DNA of 58,965 bases from an uncultured Pelagibacteraceae bacterium (GTDB lineage Bacteria; Pseudomonadota; Alphaproteobacteria; Pelagibacterales; Pelagibacteraceae): contig CACIJY010000004.1 in assembly GCA_902587095.1 (NCBI GenBank), forward strand, positions 1-58,965, written 5' to 3'. Below are positions 16,914 through 26,648 of this stretch, in pieces. Position 1 is the first letter of the stretch; every line of letters starts with the position of its first letter. The translations under genes and the position numbers were made by a program. The notes beneath the pieces are model-generated. The model had not been told where the DNA came from and did no database searches. It saw only the letters and a list, made by a program, of their open reading frames with translations.

Positions 16914-17920
16914 TAAGATATCTTACGAAGGTACTCTGCTATATCACACATTCTATTGGAAAAACCCCACTCATTATCATACCATGCTGAAATTTTGCCC
17001 ATGTTTTTACCAACTACATTTGTTAATTTTGCATCAATAATTGATGATGCTGGATCATGATTAAAATCTACTGAAACAAGTTTTTCTTGAGTTATCTTTA
17101 AAACCTTATTTTTATTTTTTTTGCTAAATTTATTAAAAGAAGAATTTATTTTTTCTATACTTAAATCTTTTTTTGTTTGAAAGACGAGTTCAATTAATGA
17201 AACATTGGGAGTTGGCACTCTCATGGCAACACCTTCTAGTTTCCCTTTTAATGATGGTATAATTTCACCAATTGCTTTTGAAGCTCCGGTTGAGGTTGGC
17301 ACTATAGATTGACCAGCAGATCTTGCTCTTCTAGGATCTCTATGAGAATTATCAAGCATTCTTTGATCTGTTGTATAAGAATGAATAGTTGTCATAAAAC
17401 CTTTTTCGACTCCGAAATTATTATTTAAAACATAAACAACTGGAGCTAGGCAATTAGTTGTACAAGACGCAGCAGAAATAATTTTATCGTTTTTTGAAAT
17501 ATTTGTGTGGTTTACTCCATAAACTATAGTTTTGTCCGCACTTTTACACGGCGCTGAAACAATTACTTTTTTAGCGCCATTTTTAATATGAGAAATTAAC
17601 TTATCTTTTGAATTAAATTTACCTGTGCATTCAAGAACTATATCAACATTGTGCTTTCTCCATGATATGCTACTAAGATTATTTTCCTGCGAATAAGTAA
17701 TTTTATTTCCATTGATTATCAATTTATTTTTTTCGATGGATATTTTTGCTTTAAATTTTCCATGCACACTGTCCCTTTTGATAAGATCACAAGCTGTTTC
17801 AATATCCGCTCTATTATTAATGTGATTAATCTTTAGACCTTTATATTTTTCTTCAAAAATAGATCGAAGGACCATTCTACCAATTCTACCTAATCCGTTT
17901 ATCCCAATTTTAGCTTTCAA
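16913..17920 (-). CDS. gap: Glyceraldehyde-3-phosphate dehydrogenase, type I
   Basis: A 335-residue NAD(P)-dependent enzyme. [13 protein letters not shown] (7-19) is the cofactor loop and [12 protein letters not shown] (149-160) carries the catalytic Cys153; NEWGFSNRM is near the C-terminus. It starts with TTG inside the 4-base overlap TTGA with the transketolase stop, so its translation is likely coupled to tkt. Gluconeogenic versus glycolytic preference cannot be judged by eye. Confidence 0.98.
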   Translation of the reverse strand: MKAKIGINGLGRIGRMVLRSIFEEKYKGLKINHINNRADIETACDLIKRDSVHGKFKAKISIEKNKLIINGNKITYSQENNLSSISWRKHNVDIVLECTGKFNSKDKLISHIKNGAKKVIVSAPCKSADKTIVYGVNHTNISKNDKIISAASCTTNCLAPVVYVLNNNFGVEKGFMTTIHSYTTDQRMLDNSHRDPRRARSAGQSIVPTSTGASKAIGEIIPSLKGKLEGVAMRVPTPNVSLIELVFQTKKDLSIEKINSSFNKFSKKNKNKVLKITQEKLVSVDFNHDPASSIIDAKLTNVVGKNMGKISAWYDNEWGFSNRMCDIAEYLRKIS

Positions 17921-19857
17921 AATCTTTCCTTAATTTTATTTACAATATTTTCCTCATTTAATTTAAAATGATCATAAATATCTTTGTATGGTGCGCTTTT
18001 TCCAAATTCATTTATTCCAAAATTTAATCCATCATCACCAGTATATTTTTTCCAATAGTTCGTCTCAGATGCCTCTATTGAGACCTTTAATAAATTACTT
18101 GTTAATATTTCAGATTTATAATTATCATTCTGTGAGTCAAAAATTTCATGACAAGGCATTGATATGACTTTTGAATAGATATTATCTGTGGCTAATTTAT
18201 GACTAATTCTACATGCAAGATCTATCTCCGAACCAGTCGAAATTAAAACTAGGCTTAAATTATTTCCAGTCCTCATTACTTCATACGCGCCCTTAGAGCA
18301 CTGATTAACATCTAAATAATCCTTTCTAATTGGATTAGTCTTTTGCCTGGTTAAAGCAATAACACTTGGCGTATTTTTATTTTCAAGAGCTATCTGCCAG
18401 CATTCGAATGTTTCTATCGTATCCGCAGGTCTAAAAACATTTAAATTTGGTATTGATCTAAGTGCCGACAGTTGTTCAATTGGTTGATGTGTGGGTCCAT
18501 CTTCACCAAGGCCAATAGAGTCATGAGTGAAAACAAAGATCACTTTTTGTCCCATCATAGCAGAAAGTCTTATTGAAGGCTTACAATAGTCGCTGAATAT
18601 TAAAAAAGTTCCTCCGTAAGGAATTAGATTACTGTGTAAAGAAATTCCATTCATTATTCCACACATAGCATGTTCTCTAACTCCATAATGAATATAATTT
18701 CCATCAAATTTTCCTGGTTTAATAATTTTATGATTTTTAGTTTTTGTATTATTAGAGCCAGCCAGGTCAGCAGATCCTCCAATAAGATTTGTCAACTTTG
18801 ATGCAATCTCAAGAAATTTTTCTGAAGATTTTCTTGTCGCCATCGGTTCTAAATTTTTTGTATAATTTTTCTTGAACTCCTCAATTTCCTCAGTTATAGA
18901 AACCGGGATTAAATTTTCCTTTTTAATATTGTTTTTAGAATTTAACTTTTCTGCTACTAAAGATGCTTTATTTCCAATGTCTCTCCATGCATTTAATATT
19001 CTATCTGGAATTTCGAAAGGCTTATACTTCCAATTTAATTTTTTTCTAACTAGTGTAATTTCATCTTTACCTAAGGGACTTCCATGGGAGGATGCTTTAC
19101 CACTTTTATTAGGAGAGCCAAAACCTATCGTAGTTCTGCAAGATATAGCAATAGGTTTTTTAGAATTTTGAGCTTTTTTTAATGCACTCAAAATTTGTTT
19201 TTCGCTATGTCCATTTATATCTAAATAATTCCAACCGTAACTCTCAAACCTTTTTTTTGTATTATCTGATACTGCTAAATTAGTCGGACCATCTATCGAT
19301 ACAGAGTTATTATCAAACAATAAAACAAGATTCTTTAATTTTAAATGACCTGCCAGACTCAAAGCCTCATGACTTATACCTTCCATTAAACAACCATCTC
19401 CAGCTAAGACATAAGTTTTATGATCTATAAATTTCTTACCAATTTTATCTTTTAAAATTTCTTCGGCTAAAGCAAAACCCACTGCATTTGAAATTCCTTG
19501 ACCAAGTGGACCTGTGGTAGTTTCAATACCAGAGTTTGAATGATATTCTGGATGTCCAGCACATATAGAATCTAATTTTCTAAAATTTTTTATATCATCT
19601 AAAGAGACACTTTTATATCCAGTTAAGTAAAGCAAAGAATACAAAAGCATAGATCCATGTCCAGCTGATAGAATAAACCTATCTCTGTTTATCCAGCTTG
19701 GATTTTTTGGATTAAATTTTAAAAAATTCTTAAATAAAACTGTTACGACATCTGCCATGCCCATAGGCATCCCTGGATGACCAGAATTTGCTGCCTCTAC
19801 CGCATCAATTGATAAAAATCTAATTGCGTTAGCTAATTGTTTATGTTCTACTTTCAA
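17917..19857 (-). CDS. tkt: Transketolase
   Basis: A 646-residue thiamine-diphosphate enzyme of the pentose phosphate pathway. [12 protein letters not shown] (25-36) is the substrate/TPP pocket, the TPP-binding motif begins [13 protein letters not shown] and ends about 30 residues on in DNN, and [20 protein letters not shown] is the second-domain signature. The start is TTG; no better upstream start is visible before the divergent gene at 19909. It is the first gene of the minus-strand block that ends at tRNA-fMet, and it works with the transaldolase at 10936-11631. Confidence 0.97.
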   Translation of the reverse strand: MKVEHKQLANAIRFLSIDAVEAANSGHPGMPMGMADVVTVLFKNFLKFNPKNPSWINRDRFILSAGHGSMLLYSLLYLTGYKSVSLDDIKNFRKLDSICAGHPEYHSNSGIETTTGPLGQGISNAVGFALAEEILKDKIGKKFIDHKTYVLAGDGCLMEGISHEALSLAGHLKLKNLVLLFDNNSVSIDGPTNLAVSDNTKKRFESYGWNYLDINGHSEKQILSALKKAQNSKKPIAISCRTTIGFGSPNKSGKASSHGSPLGKDEITLVRKKLNWKYKPFEIPDRILNAWRDIGNKASLVAEKLNSKNNIKKENLIPVSITEEIEEFKKNYTKNLEPMATRKSSEKFLEIASKLTNLIGGSADLAGSNNTKTKNHKIIKPGKFDGNYIHYGVREHAMCGIMNGISLHSNLIPYGGTFLIFSDYCKPSIRLSAMMGQKVIFVFTHDSIGLGEDGPTHQPIEQLSALRSIPNLNVFRPADTIETFECWQIALENKNTPSVIALTRQKTNPIRKDYLDVNQCSKGAYEVMRTGNNLSLVLISTGSEIDLACRISHKLATDNIYSKVISMPCHEIFDSQNDNYKSEILTSNLLKVSIEASETNYWKKYTGDDGLNFGINEFGKSAPYKDIYDHFKLNEENIVNKIKERF

Positions 19858-19908
19858 TTGTTAACCTATCTAGACTAAGATGACTCAATTTAATAATATA
19901 ATATATAT

Positions 19909-20232
19909 ATGAAATACTTCAGTGAGAAAGAAAAAAAACTTGAAATGGCTCTGGACAAATTAAAAAAACTTAATTTGGTGGACGAGGAAGGTCTAAAAAA
20001 TATAGAATTTTTATCTGATCAAAAAAATCAATTAGAAATTGAAAAAAAAGAACTTGAAAATAAACACCAAGATTTAATTAATGAACATCATAAATTAAAG
20101 GATCAATTAGAAACTTTAAAAGAGAAAAACTCAAAACATAAAATAGACCAATTAAAATTTAATGAGAAAATTGATGAATTAAGCCAGGAAACAGATATTC
20201 TGTTAGATGAAATTGATAAATGGCAAATGTAA
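19909..20232 (+). CDS. DUF4164-like coiled-coil protein
   Basis: A 107-residue protein, almost wholly charged heptad-type coiled coil (residues 1-107, rich in Lys, Glu, Leu). No catalytic motif is seen. Small coiled-coil proteins of the DUF4164 type precede zapA in alphaproteobacteria, which suggests a partner in division-ring assembly. It overlaps zapA by 13 bases. Its start lies only 51 bases from the divergent tkt start in a TATA-rich gap (for example aatataatatatatatg before the ATG). Confidence 0.7.
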   Translation: MKYFSEKEKKLEMALDKLKKLNLVDEEGLKNIEFLSDQKNQLEIEKKELENKHQDLINEHHKLKDQLETLKEKNSKHKIDQLKFNEKIDELSQETDILLDEIDKWQM

Positions 20233-20657
20233 ATATTAAATTTAACGGCAAAGATTTTCTTTTGTCTTGTGATGATGGCCAAGAAGAACACTTAGAAGAG
20301 CTAGCAAATCATCTTAGTGACAAATTCAATAAATTAAAGTCAGATCTTGGAAATATTGGAGAAAATAAATTGCTTTTAATTACATCCATAAAAATAATGG
20401 ATGAATACTTCGAGACAAAAAAGAAAGTAGAGATTAACAAAAAAGAAATAGAGAATATTACTGAAAAATTTAAAGAGCTTAAGACTTTAGCTTATGATTA
20501 TAAAGACGACAAAGAAAATGAGGCAAAAAAACTCTCAGATGATATTTCAAGACTAGAGAACGAGATAGAAAACATAAAAGATGAATATGATAAAATAATT
20601 TCAAATACAACTCAACAAATAGAAGAATTTGTCCAAAAAACAAATTTAAAAAACTAA
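20220..20657 (+). CDS. zapA: Cell division protein ZapA
   Basis: A 145-residue protein. The N-terminal half is the ZapA globular domain (NVNIKFNGKDFLLSCDDGQE, 3-22; HLEELANHLSDKF) and the rest is a long coiled coil (about 60-140). ZapA bundles FtsZ filaments at mid-cell. It is longer at the C-terminus than enteric ZapA, as in other alphaproteobacteria. The start overlaps the upstream coiled-coil gene. No 6S RNA fits between zapA and the next gene, which is 3 bases away. Confidence 0.86.
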   Translation: MANVNIKFNGKDFLLSCDDGQEEHLEELANHLSDKFNKLKSDLGNIGENKLLLITSIKIMDEYFETKKKVEINKKEIENITEKFKELKTLAYDYKDDKENEAKKLSDDISRLENEIENIKDEYDKIISNTTQQIEEFVQKTNLKN

Positions 20658-20660
20658 TTT

Positions 20661-21209
20661 TTGGTTGTGAAAAAATCTCAAATAAGAAAAATAATATTAA
20701 AAAAAAGATTGAATTTTAATTTTAAAAAAAAACACATTAACTATCTAAATTTGATCAAATTGATAAAAACTGTATCTAAAAATAAAAAGATAGGTTTGTA
20801 TTACCCAATTGGGTCTGAAGTTTCTACAATTGATATAATTAGTCACTTAAGAAAAAAAAAATATATTATTTCTTTACCAGTATTAGAGAAAAAATCTAAA
20901 ATGTCATTTTATGAATGGAAAGAAAAAAGCCCTCTCAAAATTAATAATTTTGGGATACCAGAGCCTGCTAGATTTAAAAAAATTACACCTTCTACACTTA
21001 TAATTCCAATGGTTGCCTTTGATACTAAATTAAACAGACTTGGTTACGGTGGAGGATTTTACGATAGATTTATAAACAAATTAGAAAAAAATAAAAAAAT
21101 CTTAAAAATTGGCCTTGCTCTTTCTTGTCAAAAAATAAATAAAGTTCCAACTAACAAATTTGATAAAAAAATGAATTATATAATTACTGAAAATAAAGTT
21201 TACAAATGA
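20661..21209 (+). CDS. 5-formyltetrahydrofolate cyclo-ligase
   Basis: A 182-residue enzyme that converts 5-formyl-THF to methenyl-THF with ATP. The N-terminal basic region with RKIILKKR, the substrate segment GLYYPIGSEVSTIDII and the glycine-rich active-site loop RLGYGGGFYDRFI (near 128-140) identify the family. The start is either TTG at 20661 or GTG at 20667; both lie just after zapA. The zapA/5-FCL pairing is conserved in proteobacteria. Confidence 0.92.
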   Translation: MVVKKSQIRKIILKKRLNFNFKKKHINYLNLIKLIKTVSKNKKIGLYYPIGSEVSTIDIISHLRKKKYIISLPVLEKKSKMSFYEWKEKSPLKINNFGIPEPARFKKITPSTLIIPMVAFDTKLNRLGYGGGFYDRFINKLEKNKKILKIGLALSCQKINKVPTNKFDKKMNYIITENKVYK

Positions 21210-22012
21210 GAATACTTTTCCTAGGAGATATAGTCGGACCATCTGGCTGTAAAGTTGTCAAAAGGTATTTGCCAGATATAATTGAACAAAAAAAATTAGA
21301 TTTCGTTGTTGCCAATGGTGAAAATGCTGCAGATAATGGAGTAGGTATAACGGAAAAAATTTCAAATGAGTTATTTCAATGTGGAATAAATGTTTTAACT
21401 ACAGGAAACCACGTCTGGGATCAAAAAGAAACGGTTGAGTATATTGAGAGAGAGAAAAAACTTTTAAGACCTTATAATTTGACCGCGCCCGCACCCGGAA
21501 AAGGTTTTGAAATTTTTAATTGTAAAAATAATTTTAAAGTAGGTGTTTTAAATTTAATGGGAAATGTTTTTATGAAAAAATGTGATGATGTTTTTATAGA
21601 AATAGAAAAGTTTCTAAAAAAATACTATCTAAAAAAAAATTATGATTTCTTAATAATTGACTTTCATGGAGAAATAACCAGTGAGAAGATGGCAATTGGT
21701 CATTTATTTGATGGAAAAGCAACTTTAATTACAGGCACTCATACACATGTTCCAACAAATGATGCAAGAATTTTAAAAAAGGGTTCAGCTTACATAACTG
21801 ACTCAGGAATGTGTGGAGATTACGATTCTGTAATCGGCATGAATAAAGATAATTCAATAAATAAGTTTTATAAAAAAAAAGCTGAAAAACATTTTCCGTC
21901 TCTAGGTATAGGAACTTTGTCAGGTGTAATTGTTGATTGCTGTTTAGAAACAGGTCTTGCTAAAAATATAAATAGTATTGTAATGGGAGGTGTTCTACAG
22001 AATACAAATTAA
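21206..22012 (+). CDS. ymdB: YmdB-family metallophosphoesterase
   Basis: A 268-residue calcineurin-like phosphoesterase of the TIGR00282/YmdB family. Metal ligands are in LFLGDIVGPSG (4-14), VANGENAADNG, TTGNHVWDQKE, IDFHGEITSEK and TGTHTHVPTND. Members hydrolyse 2',3'-cyclic nucleotides or act on RNA signalling; the cellular role in alphaproteobacteria is not settled. It overlaps the preceding stop by 4 bases (ATGA) and ends 1 base before yebC. Confidence 0.9.
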   Translation: MRILFLGDIVGPSGCKVVKRYLPDIIEQKKLDFVVANGENAADNGVGITEKISNELFQCGINVLTTGNHVWDQKETVEYIEREKKLLRPYNLTAPAPGKGFEIFNCKNNFKVGVLNLMGNVFMKKCDDVFIEIEKFLKKYYLKKNYDFLIIDFHGEITSEKMAIGHLFDGKATLITGTHTHVPTNDARILKKGSAYITDSGMCGDYDSVIGMNKDNSINKFYKKKAEKHFPSLGIGTLSGVIVDCCLETGLAKNINSIVMGGVLQNTN

Positions 22013-22013
22013 T

Positions 22014-22739
22014 ATGGCAGGTCACTCGCATTGGGCTGGAATTAAACATAAAAAAGGAAGAGCAGATAAAGAAAGGTCAAAAATTTTCTCTAAATTATCC
22101 AGGGAAATTACTGTTGCAGCAAAGCTGGGTGACAAAGACCCTGAAATGAACCATAGACTAAGATCGGCAATACAAGCCGCAAGATCAGCTAATATGCCTA
22201 AAGATAATATTGATAGGGCTATTGATAAATCAAAATTTAATGATCAATCTAATTTTGATGAAATAAGGTATGAGGGATTTGGCAATTATAAAATTGCTGT
22301 AATTGTGGAGGCATTAACTGATAATAAAAATAGAACGGCGTCAAAAATTAGGGAAATTTTTCAGAAAAATGGTGGCAACTTAGGCACACAAGGTTCTGCT
22401 TCACACAACTTTAAACATCTTGGCATTATAAGAATAGATGCCGAACAAATAGAACCAGATAATATTTTAGAATTAGCAATAAATTCTGGAGCAGATGAGT
22501 GTTTTTCAAATAAGAGCTATCATGAAATACACTGCAATAAAGAGAATATTTATGATGTAAAAAAAATTATTGAGAAAAAAATTAAGAATTTTTTGACTAC
22601 AAATATTGAGTGGTATCCTTTAAACAAGATTAGCTTAAAAAAAGAGCAATTTTTAGAAGCTAAAAAGTTTTTAGATTCTTTAGAAGATCATGATGATGTT
22701 CAAAAGGTATACTCGAACTTAGAAATACTGAAGCAATAA
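22014..22739 (+). CDS. yebC: YebC/PmpR-family protein
   Basis: A 241-residue protein starting MAGHSHWAGIKHKKGRADKE, the invariant YebC N-terminus. That fixes the start at the ATG at 22014; the reading frame remains open 24 bases further upstream, inside ymdB. YebC proteins have been described both as DNA-binding regulators and as factors easing translation of difficult sequences such as polyproline. It stands immediately before the ruvC position, as in most proteobacteria, and its stop shares a base with the next ATG (TAATG). Confidence 0.95.
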   Translation: MAGHSHWAGIKHKKGRADKERSKIFSKLSREITVAAKLGDKDPEMNHRLRSAIQAARSANMPKDNIDRAIDKSKFNDQSNFDEIRYEGFGNYKIAVIVEALTDNKNRTASKIREIFQKNGGNLGTQGSASHNFKHLGIIRIDAEQIEPDNILELAINSGADECFSNKSYHEIHCNKENIYDVKKIIEKKIKNFLTTNIEWYPLNKISLKKEQFLEAKKFLDSLEDHDDVQKVYSNLEILKQ

Positions 22740-23227
22740 TGTTAATTATAGGCATAGACCCAGGGATAAAAGGAGCTATATGCTTTTTCAAGAATGGTAA
22801 AATTTTGGATGTTTTTGATATGCCTACAATGCCAGTTGGAAAAAAGAATAAATCACAGGTTAATGGATCGCAAATATATAATGAAATTCAGAGAGCAATT
22901 ATTAATGAGGATAAGAAGGATATAAAAGTGGTAATAGAACAGGTATCTGCGATGCCCGGCCAGGGGGTTACAAGCATGTTTAATTTTGGCCAATCTTTTG
23001 GAGTACTAAAGGGTATATTTTCAGCTATGCAAATACCTATGGATTTTGTTTCACCAGTTAAATGGAAAAAGTATTATAATCTTATAAATACTCAAAAGGA
23101 CTCTAGTAGGACTAAAGCAATTGAGTTTTTTCCATATATTTCCTCTAAATTATCAAGAAAAAAAGACGCAAATAAAGCTGACGCAATATTAATTGCTAGC
23201 TTTTACTATCAAAACCAAAAAAATTAA
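22739..23227 (+). CDS. RuvC-like Holliday-junction resolvase, phage-type subfamily
   Basis: A 162-residue RNase H-fold nuclease. IIGIDPGIKGAI (3-14) gives catalytic Asp7, VVIEQVSAMPGQGVTSMFNF (64-83) gives Glu67, and KKDANKADAILIA (141-153) supplies the C-terminal acids (Asp143, Asp148). The block AMPGQGVTSMFNFGQSFGVL and the VSPVKWKK segment are typical of the RuvC-like proteins of tailed phages and some alphaproteobacteria rather than of cellular RuvC. It occupies the classical ruvC position after yebC, but ruvA and ruvB are absent: tolQ follows after 38 bases. Probably resolves recombination junctions, without RuvAB encoded here. Confidence 0.82.
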   Translation: MLIIGIDPGIKGAICFFKNGKILDVFDMPTMPVGKKNKSQVNGSQIYNEIQRAIINEDKKDIKVVIEQVSAMPGQGVTSMFNFGQSFGVLKGIFSAMQIPMDFVSPVKWKKYYNLINTQKDSSRTKAIEFFPYISSKLSRKKDANKADAILIASFYYQNQKN

Positions 23228-23265
23228 GACAAATTGATGACACATTTTAGTGTGAAAGATTTTTG

Positions 23266-23940
23266 ATGGAAGCAGATATAACTTCTCAAGCAGTTGGCCT
23301 AGGTAGCTCAGTTGATTTTTCTTTGATGAGCCTATTCTTAAGAGCTGATATCGTTGTTAAATCAGTAATAATAATACTAATAGCCGCATCAATATATTCC
23401 TGGGCGATAATTATAGAAAAATTCAAAATGTTTAAAAAAATAAATCAGAGTACTGTTGAGTTTGAAGAAAAATTCTGGAAATCTAAATCTGCTGAAAGTT
23501 TTTATAATAATCTACCCACTAACAAAGATGATCCAATGTCAAATGTTTTTAGAAAAACTATGCAGGTTGTTCTAAAATCTAGGTCTAGAAGTAATTTAAA
23601 TGAAAAATTAACTAGTTTATTAGAGTCAAATATAGAGTCTGAAGTAAATTTTTTAGAAAAAAATTTTTCATTTCTTGCTACAGTAGGCTCTACTGCTCCA
23701 TTTATAGGTTTATTTGGAACCGTCTGGGGTATAATGAATTCATTTCAATCGATAGCTGTTTCAAGAAATACTAGTTTAGCGATTGTTGCCCCAGGAATTG
23801 CCGAAGCATTATTTGCAACTGCCCTAGGTTTATTGGCTGCTATTCCGGCAGTTGTTGCATATAATAAATTTAATAATGACTCTAAGAAATATTCTCAAAG
23901 ATTAGAAAATTTTGCTAAAAGATTTTTATCTATAATTTGA
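23266..23940 (+). CDS. tolQ: TolQ, proton-channel subunit of the Tol-Pal system
   Basis: A 224-residue inner-membrane protein with three transmembrane helices (about 30-50, 135-160 and 170-195). The segment FLATVGSTAPFIGLFGTVWG is the MotA/TolQ/ExbB signature. With TolR it converts proton-motive force into motion that drives outer-membrane constriction at division. The ATG at 23266 is preferred over an adjoining upstream TTG. ybgC, often before tolQ, is missing here. Confidence 0.95.
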   Translation: MEADITSQAVGLGSSVDFSLMSLFLRADIVVKSVIIILIAASIYSWAIIIEKFKMFKKINQSTVEFEEKFWKSKSAESFYNNLPTNKDDPMSNVFRKTMQVVLKSRSRSNLNEKLTSLLESNIESEVNFLEKNFSFLATVGSTAPFIGLFGTVWGIMNSFQSIAVSRNTSLAIVAPGIAEALFATALGLLAAIPAVVAYNKFNNDSKKYSQRLENFAKRFLSII

Positions 23941-23944
23941 AATT

Positions 23945-24361
23945 ATGGCTTTTGGTTTAAAAAAAAATTCTAAAGAACCAATGAGTGAAATAAATGTTAC
24001 ACCTTTCGTGGATGTTATGCTTGTTTTACTAATTGTATTTATGGTTACAGCCCCATTGTTGACAGTTGGTGTTCAGGTTGATCTGCCAGAAAGCTCTGCA
24101 GATTCATTACCAGAGGAGCAAGAACCTTTAACCCTAACCATTAATTCTAAGGGTGAAATATTTATTCAAGAGGCAAAAGTTGATTATGATAATGTAATTG
24201 CAAAAATACTTGCAGTTTCAAAAAATAGAACAGACACAAGAATTTATGTAAGGGGTGATAAAACAATTAATTATGGAAGAGTTCTTGAGGTAATGGGTAT
24301 GTTGTCAGGCTCTGGTTTCACAAAAGTGGCTTTAATTTCAGAACCTTATAAAGAGAGATGA
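23945..24361 (+). CDS. tolR: TolR, stator subunit of the Tol-Pal system
   Basis: A 138-residue protein with one N-terminal transmembrane helix (about 20-40) and a periplasmic ExbD/TolR domain. EINVTPFVDVMLVLLIVFMV (15-34) contains the proton-conducting Asp of the family. It starts 4 bases after tolQ and overlaps tolA by 4 bases (ATGA). Confidence 0.96.
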   Translation: MAFGLKKNSKEPMSEINVTPFVDVMLVLLIVFMVTAPLLTVGVQVDLPESSADSLPEEQEPLTLTINSKGEIFIQEAKVDYDNVIAKILAVSKNRTDTRIYVRGDKTINYGRVLEVMGMLSGSGFTKVALISEPYKER

Positions 24362-25203
24362 AATTAAATAATCTTTTACAAAAAGACGATAGGTTAATGA
24401 TAAAGAATATTGCGATTTCATCAGCTTTGCATATTTTTTTAGTTGTCATAACTGCTCTTACTTTTCCTTTCATAGCAAAAAAACCTATAGATTTACCTCC
24501 CCTAATATCTATAGAACTTATTCAAATTACTGATAAAACAAATATACCTTTCGCACCTAAAGCAAAAAAAATTATTGAGAAAGTTAAAGAAAAAGAAAAA
24601 CTCGTATCAGAGCAAGCACCACCAAAACAAGTTAAAAAAGAAAAACCCGACGCAATACCATTACCAGATCAAAACCAAGAAATAGTTAAAAAACCTGAGA
24701 AGGATGTTCAAAATCCTGAGAAAATTGATGATGAAGTTAAACAAGTATCTGAATTTGAAAAAGATGAATTATTTGACCCAAACAATATTGCTGCATTAAT
24801 TGATAAATCTAAAGAAGAATTAGCAGAAACAACAAACAAAAATGATAAAATTACTCAATCAAACCAAAAAAATATTACAACAAGCGCTTTAACCTTGAGT
24901 GAGGAAGATGCGTTAAAAGCACAAATTTTTGGTTGCTGGAGCATTCCATTAGGATTGCCCTACAACGAAAATTTATTAGTAAGAATTAAATTAAGTTTAA
25001 AGCCTGATGGCACCGTAATAAATTCTGAAATTTTAGATCATGCAAGAATGAATAAACCTGGACAAGGTTTTTATAAAGTGCTTGCAGAAAGCGCTTTAAG
25101 AGCAGTTCGACTTTGTCAACCTTTAAGAGTACCTACAACTGGATACGAAAGGTGGAAAGATCTTCAATTAAATTTTGATGCTAGAGAAATGTTAAAAGGA
25201 TGA
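24358..25203 (+). CDS. tolA: TolA-like linker protein of the Tol-Pal system
   Basis: A 281-residue protein. One membrane helix (about 17-40) is followed by a Lys/Glu/Pro-rich spacer (about 60-170) that would cross the periplasm, and a C-terminal globular domain (about 185-281; [20 protein letters not shown]). The spacer is much shorter than the long helix of enteric TolA and has little Ala. Order between tolR and tolB supports the call. It ends with ATGA overlapping the tolB start. Confidence 0.85.
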   Translation: MKLNNLLQKDDRLMIKNIAISSALHIFLVVITALTFPFIAKKPIDLPPLISIELIQITDKTNIPFAPKAKKIIEKVKEKEKLVSEQAPPKQVKKEKPDAIPLPDQNQEIVKKPEKDVQNPEKIDDEVKQVSEFEKDELFDPNNIAALIDKSKEELAETTNKNDKITQSNQKNITTSALTLSEEDALKAQIFGCWSIPLGLPYNENLLVRIKLSLKPDGTVINSEILDHARMNKPGQGFYKVLAESALRAVRLCQPLRVPTTGYERWKDLQLNFDAREMLKG

Positions 25204-26549
25204 AAAAAACTAAGTTATACATATTTGCACTGCTTTTTCTAATAGTACCAAAAACTTCATTTGGATTAATTGAGGTTGACATTACTAGAGGTAACCTCAA
25301 CCCGCTACCAATAGCAGTGTCTCCTTTGTTTGTTGAGTCAAAGTCAGTTAAAGAATTCCAAAATTTATTAAAAAAAAAAAATATTGGTGAGGATATATCC
25401 TCTGTTGTAGAAAATAACTTAAAATCTTCTGGACTTTTCAATCCTCTTAAAAAAGAAGCATTCTTACAAAAACCTGACATAGCCCATCTTAAACCAAGAT
25501 TTGAGGATTGGTCTTTGATTAAAGCTCAAGCCCTTATTACTGGTGAAGTTAAATATGAGAATAAAAAACTTAGAGTAGAGTTTAGATTATGGGATGTTCT
25601 TGCAGGAAAAGAAATGATGGCTTTAGCTTTTACAACAGTTCCAGATAATTGGAGAAGAGTTGGCCACATTATTACAGACAAAGTTTATCAAAGGTTAACT
25701 GGTGAAAAAGGTTATTTTGACACTAGGATCATTTATGTATCTGAAGAAGGACCAAAGACTAATAGAGTCAAGAAGTTGGCAATTATGGATCAAGATGGAT
25801 TTAACACAAAGTATTTAACTTTAGGTAATGAGCTGGTGTTAACTCCAAGATTTAATCCAACAAACCAAATGGTTACTTATTTATCATATTTTAAAAACTT
25901 ACCTCGAGTTTATCTATTAGATATTGAAACAGGAGTTCAAGAAGTTGTTGGTGATTTTCCAGGAATGACATTTGCTCCAAGATTCTCTCCAGATGGAAAA
26001 AAAATAATTATGAGTTTTGCTAAAGATGGTAACTCAGATATATATACAATGGATCTTGAAAATAGAATTGTTGAAAAAATTACCAATCATCCTTCTATAG
26101 ATACTTCACCTTCATTTTCACCTGACGGTAAATATATATGCTTTAATTCAGATAGGAGTGGCTACCAACAAATTTATGTCATGAAAAGTGATGGCTCAAA
26201 TGTTAAAAGAATTTCTTTTGGCAAGGGTTTGTACGGCACCCCAGTATGGTCTCCAAGGGGAGATTTGATTGCATTTACCAAACTTCATAAAGGCAAATTC
26301 TATATTGGCGTAATGAGAGTTGATGGAAGTGGAGAGAGATTACTAACAGAAAATTATTATCAAGAGGCACCATCATGGTCTCCTAATGGTAGAGTGCTAA
26401 TATTTTATAGGGAAACTAAGTCAGATTCTGAAGGTAAAGGTTTTTCAGCAAAATTATGGTCTATAGATTTAACTGGATATAATGAGAGATTAGTTGACAC
26501 TAAAACTGATGCCTCAGACCCATCCTGGTCGTCATTATTAAGTGAATAA
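25200..26549 (+). CDS. tolB: TolB, periplasmic beta-propeller of the Tol-Pal system
   Basis: A 449-residue protein with a signal peptide (about 1-22, [18 protein letters not shown]). An N-terminal domain follows (about 25-170), then a six-bladed WD40-like propeller (about 180-449) with repeated FSPDGK and SPNGR blade motifs. It binds Pal and TolA. The gene contains a run of twelve A's (25370-25381) in the codons for residues 57-60, with the frame intact across it. Overlaps tolA by 4 bases. Confidence 0.97.
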   Translation: MKKTKLYIFALLFLIVPKTSFGLIEVDITRGNLNPLPIAVSPLFVESKSVKEFQNLLKKKNIGEDISSVVENNLKSSGLFNPLKKEAFLQKPDIAHLKPRFEDWSLIKAQALITGEVKYENKKLRVEFRLWDVLAGKEMMALAFTTVPDNWRRVGHIITDKVYQRLTGEKGYFDTRIIYVSEEGPKTNRVKKLAIMDQDGFNTKYLTLGNELVLTPRFNPTNQMVTYLSYFKNLPRVYLLDIETGVQEVVGDFPGMTFAPRFSPDGKKIIMSFAKDGNSDIYTMDLENRIVEKITNHPSIDTSPSFSPDGKYICFNSDRSGYQQIYVMKSDGSNVKRISFGKGLYGTPVWSPRGDLIAFTKLHKGKFYIGVMRVDGSGERLLTENYYQEAPSWSPNGRVLIFYRETKSDSEGKGFSAKLWSIDLTGYNERLVDTKTDASDPSWSSLLSE

Positions 26550-26557
26550 TAATGAAA

Positions 26558-26580
26558 AATTTAATAAAACTTATTAAATT
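26558..26580. repeat. AT-only perfect inverted repeat between tolB and pal
   Basis: A 10-base arm AATTTAATAA, a 3-base centre AAC and the exact complement TTATTAAATT lie 9 bases after the tolB stop. The stem has only A-U pairs and no following T-run, so it is a poor terminator; an operator or a chance palindrome in AT-rich DNA is equally possible. Confidence 0.35.
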
Positions 26581-26637
26581 CTTGATTTTTAAGCTTGAAA
26601 GATCTATTCAGGTGTGAAAAAGTACATTTTTATATTT

Positions 26638-26643
26638 AAGGAG
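26638..26643 (+). promoter_or_regulatory. Shine-Dalgarno site of pal
   Basis: AAGGAG stands 5 bases before the ATG of pal. It is one of the few strong Shine-Dalgarno sequences in the window, which fits an abundant lipoprotein. Confidence 0.7.
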
Positions 26644-26648
26644 CAGTA

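Noticed and set aside
20655..20663. 6S RNA gene between zapA and the 5-FCL gene
   Set aside because: The genes are separated by 3 bases, so there is no space for it here.
21990..22013. Upstream extension of yebC by eight codons
   Set aside because: It lies inside ymdB; the invariant YebC N-terminus MAGHSHW begins at the ATG at 22014.
22739..23227. Prophage remnant suggested by the phage-type RuvC
   Set aside because: No integrase, terminase, capsid or attachment-site duplication is near; flanking genes keep the ordinary chromosomal order.
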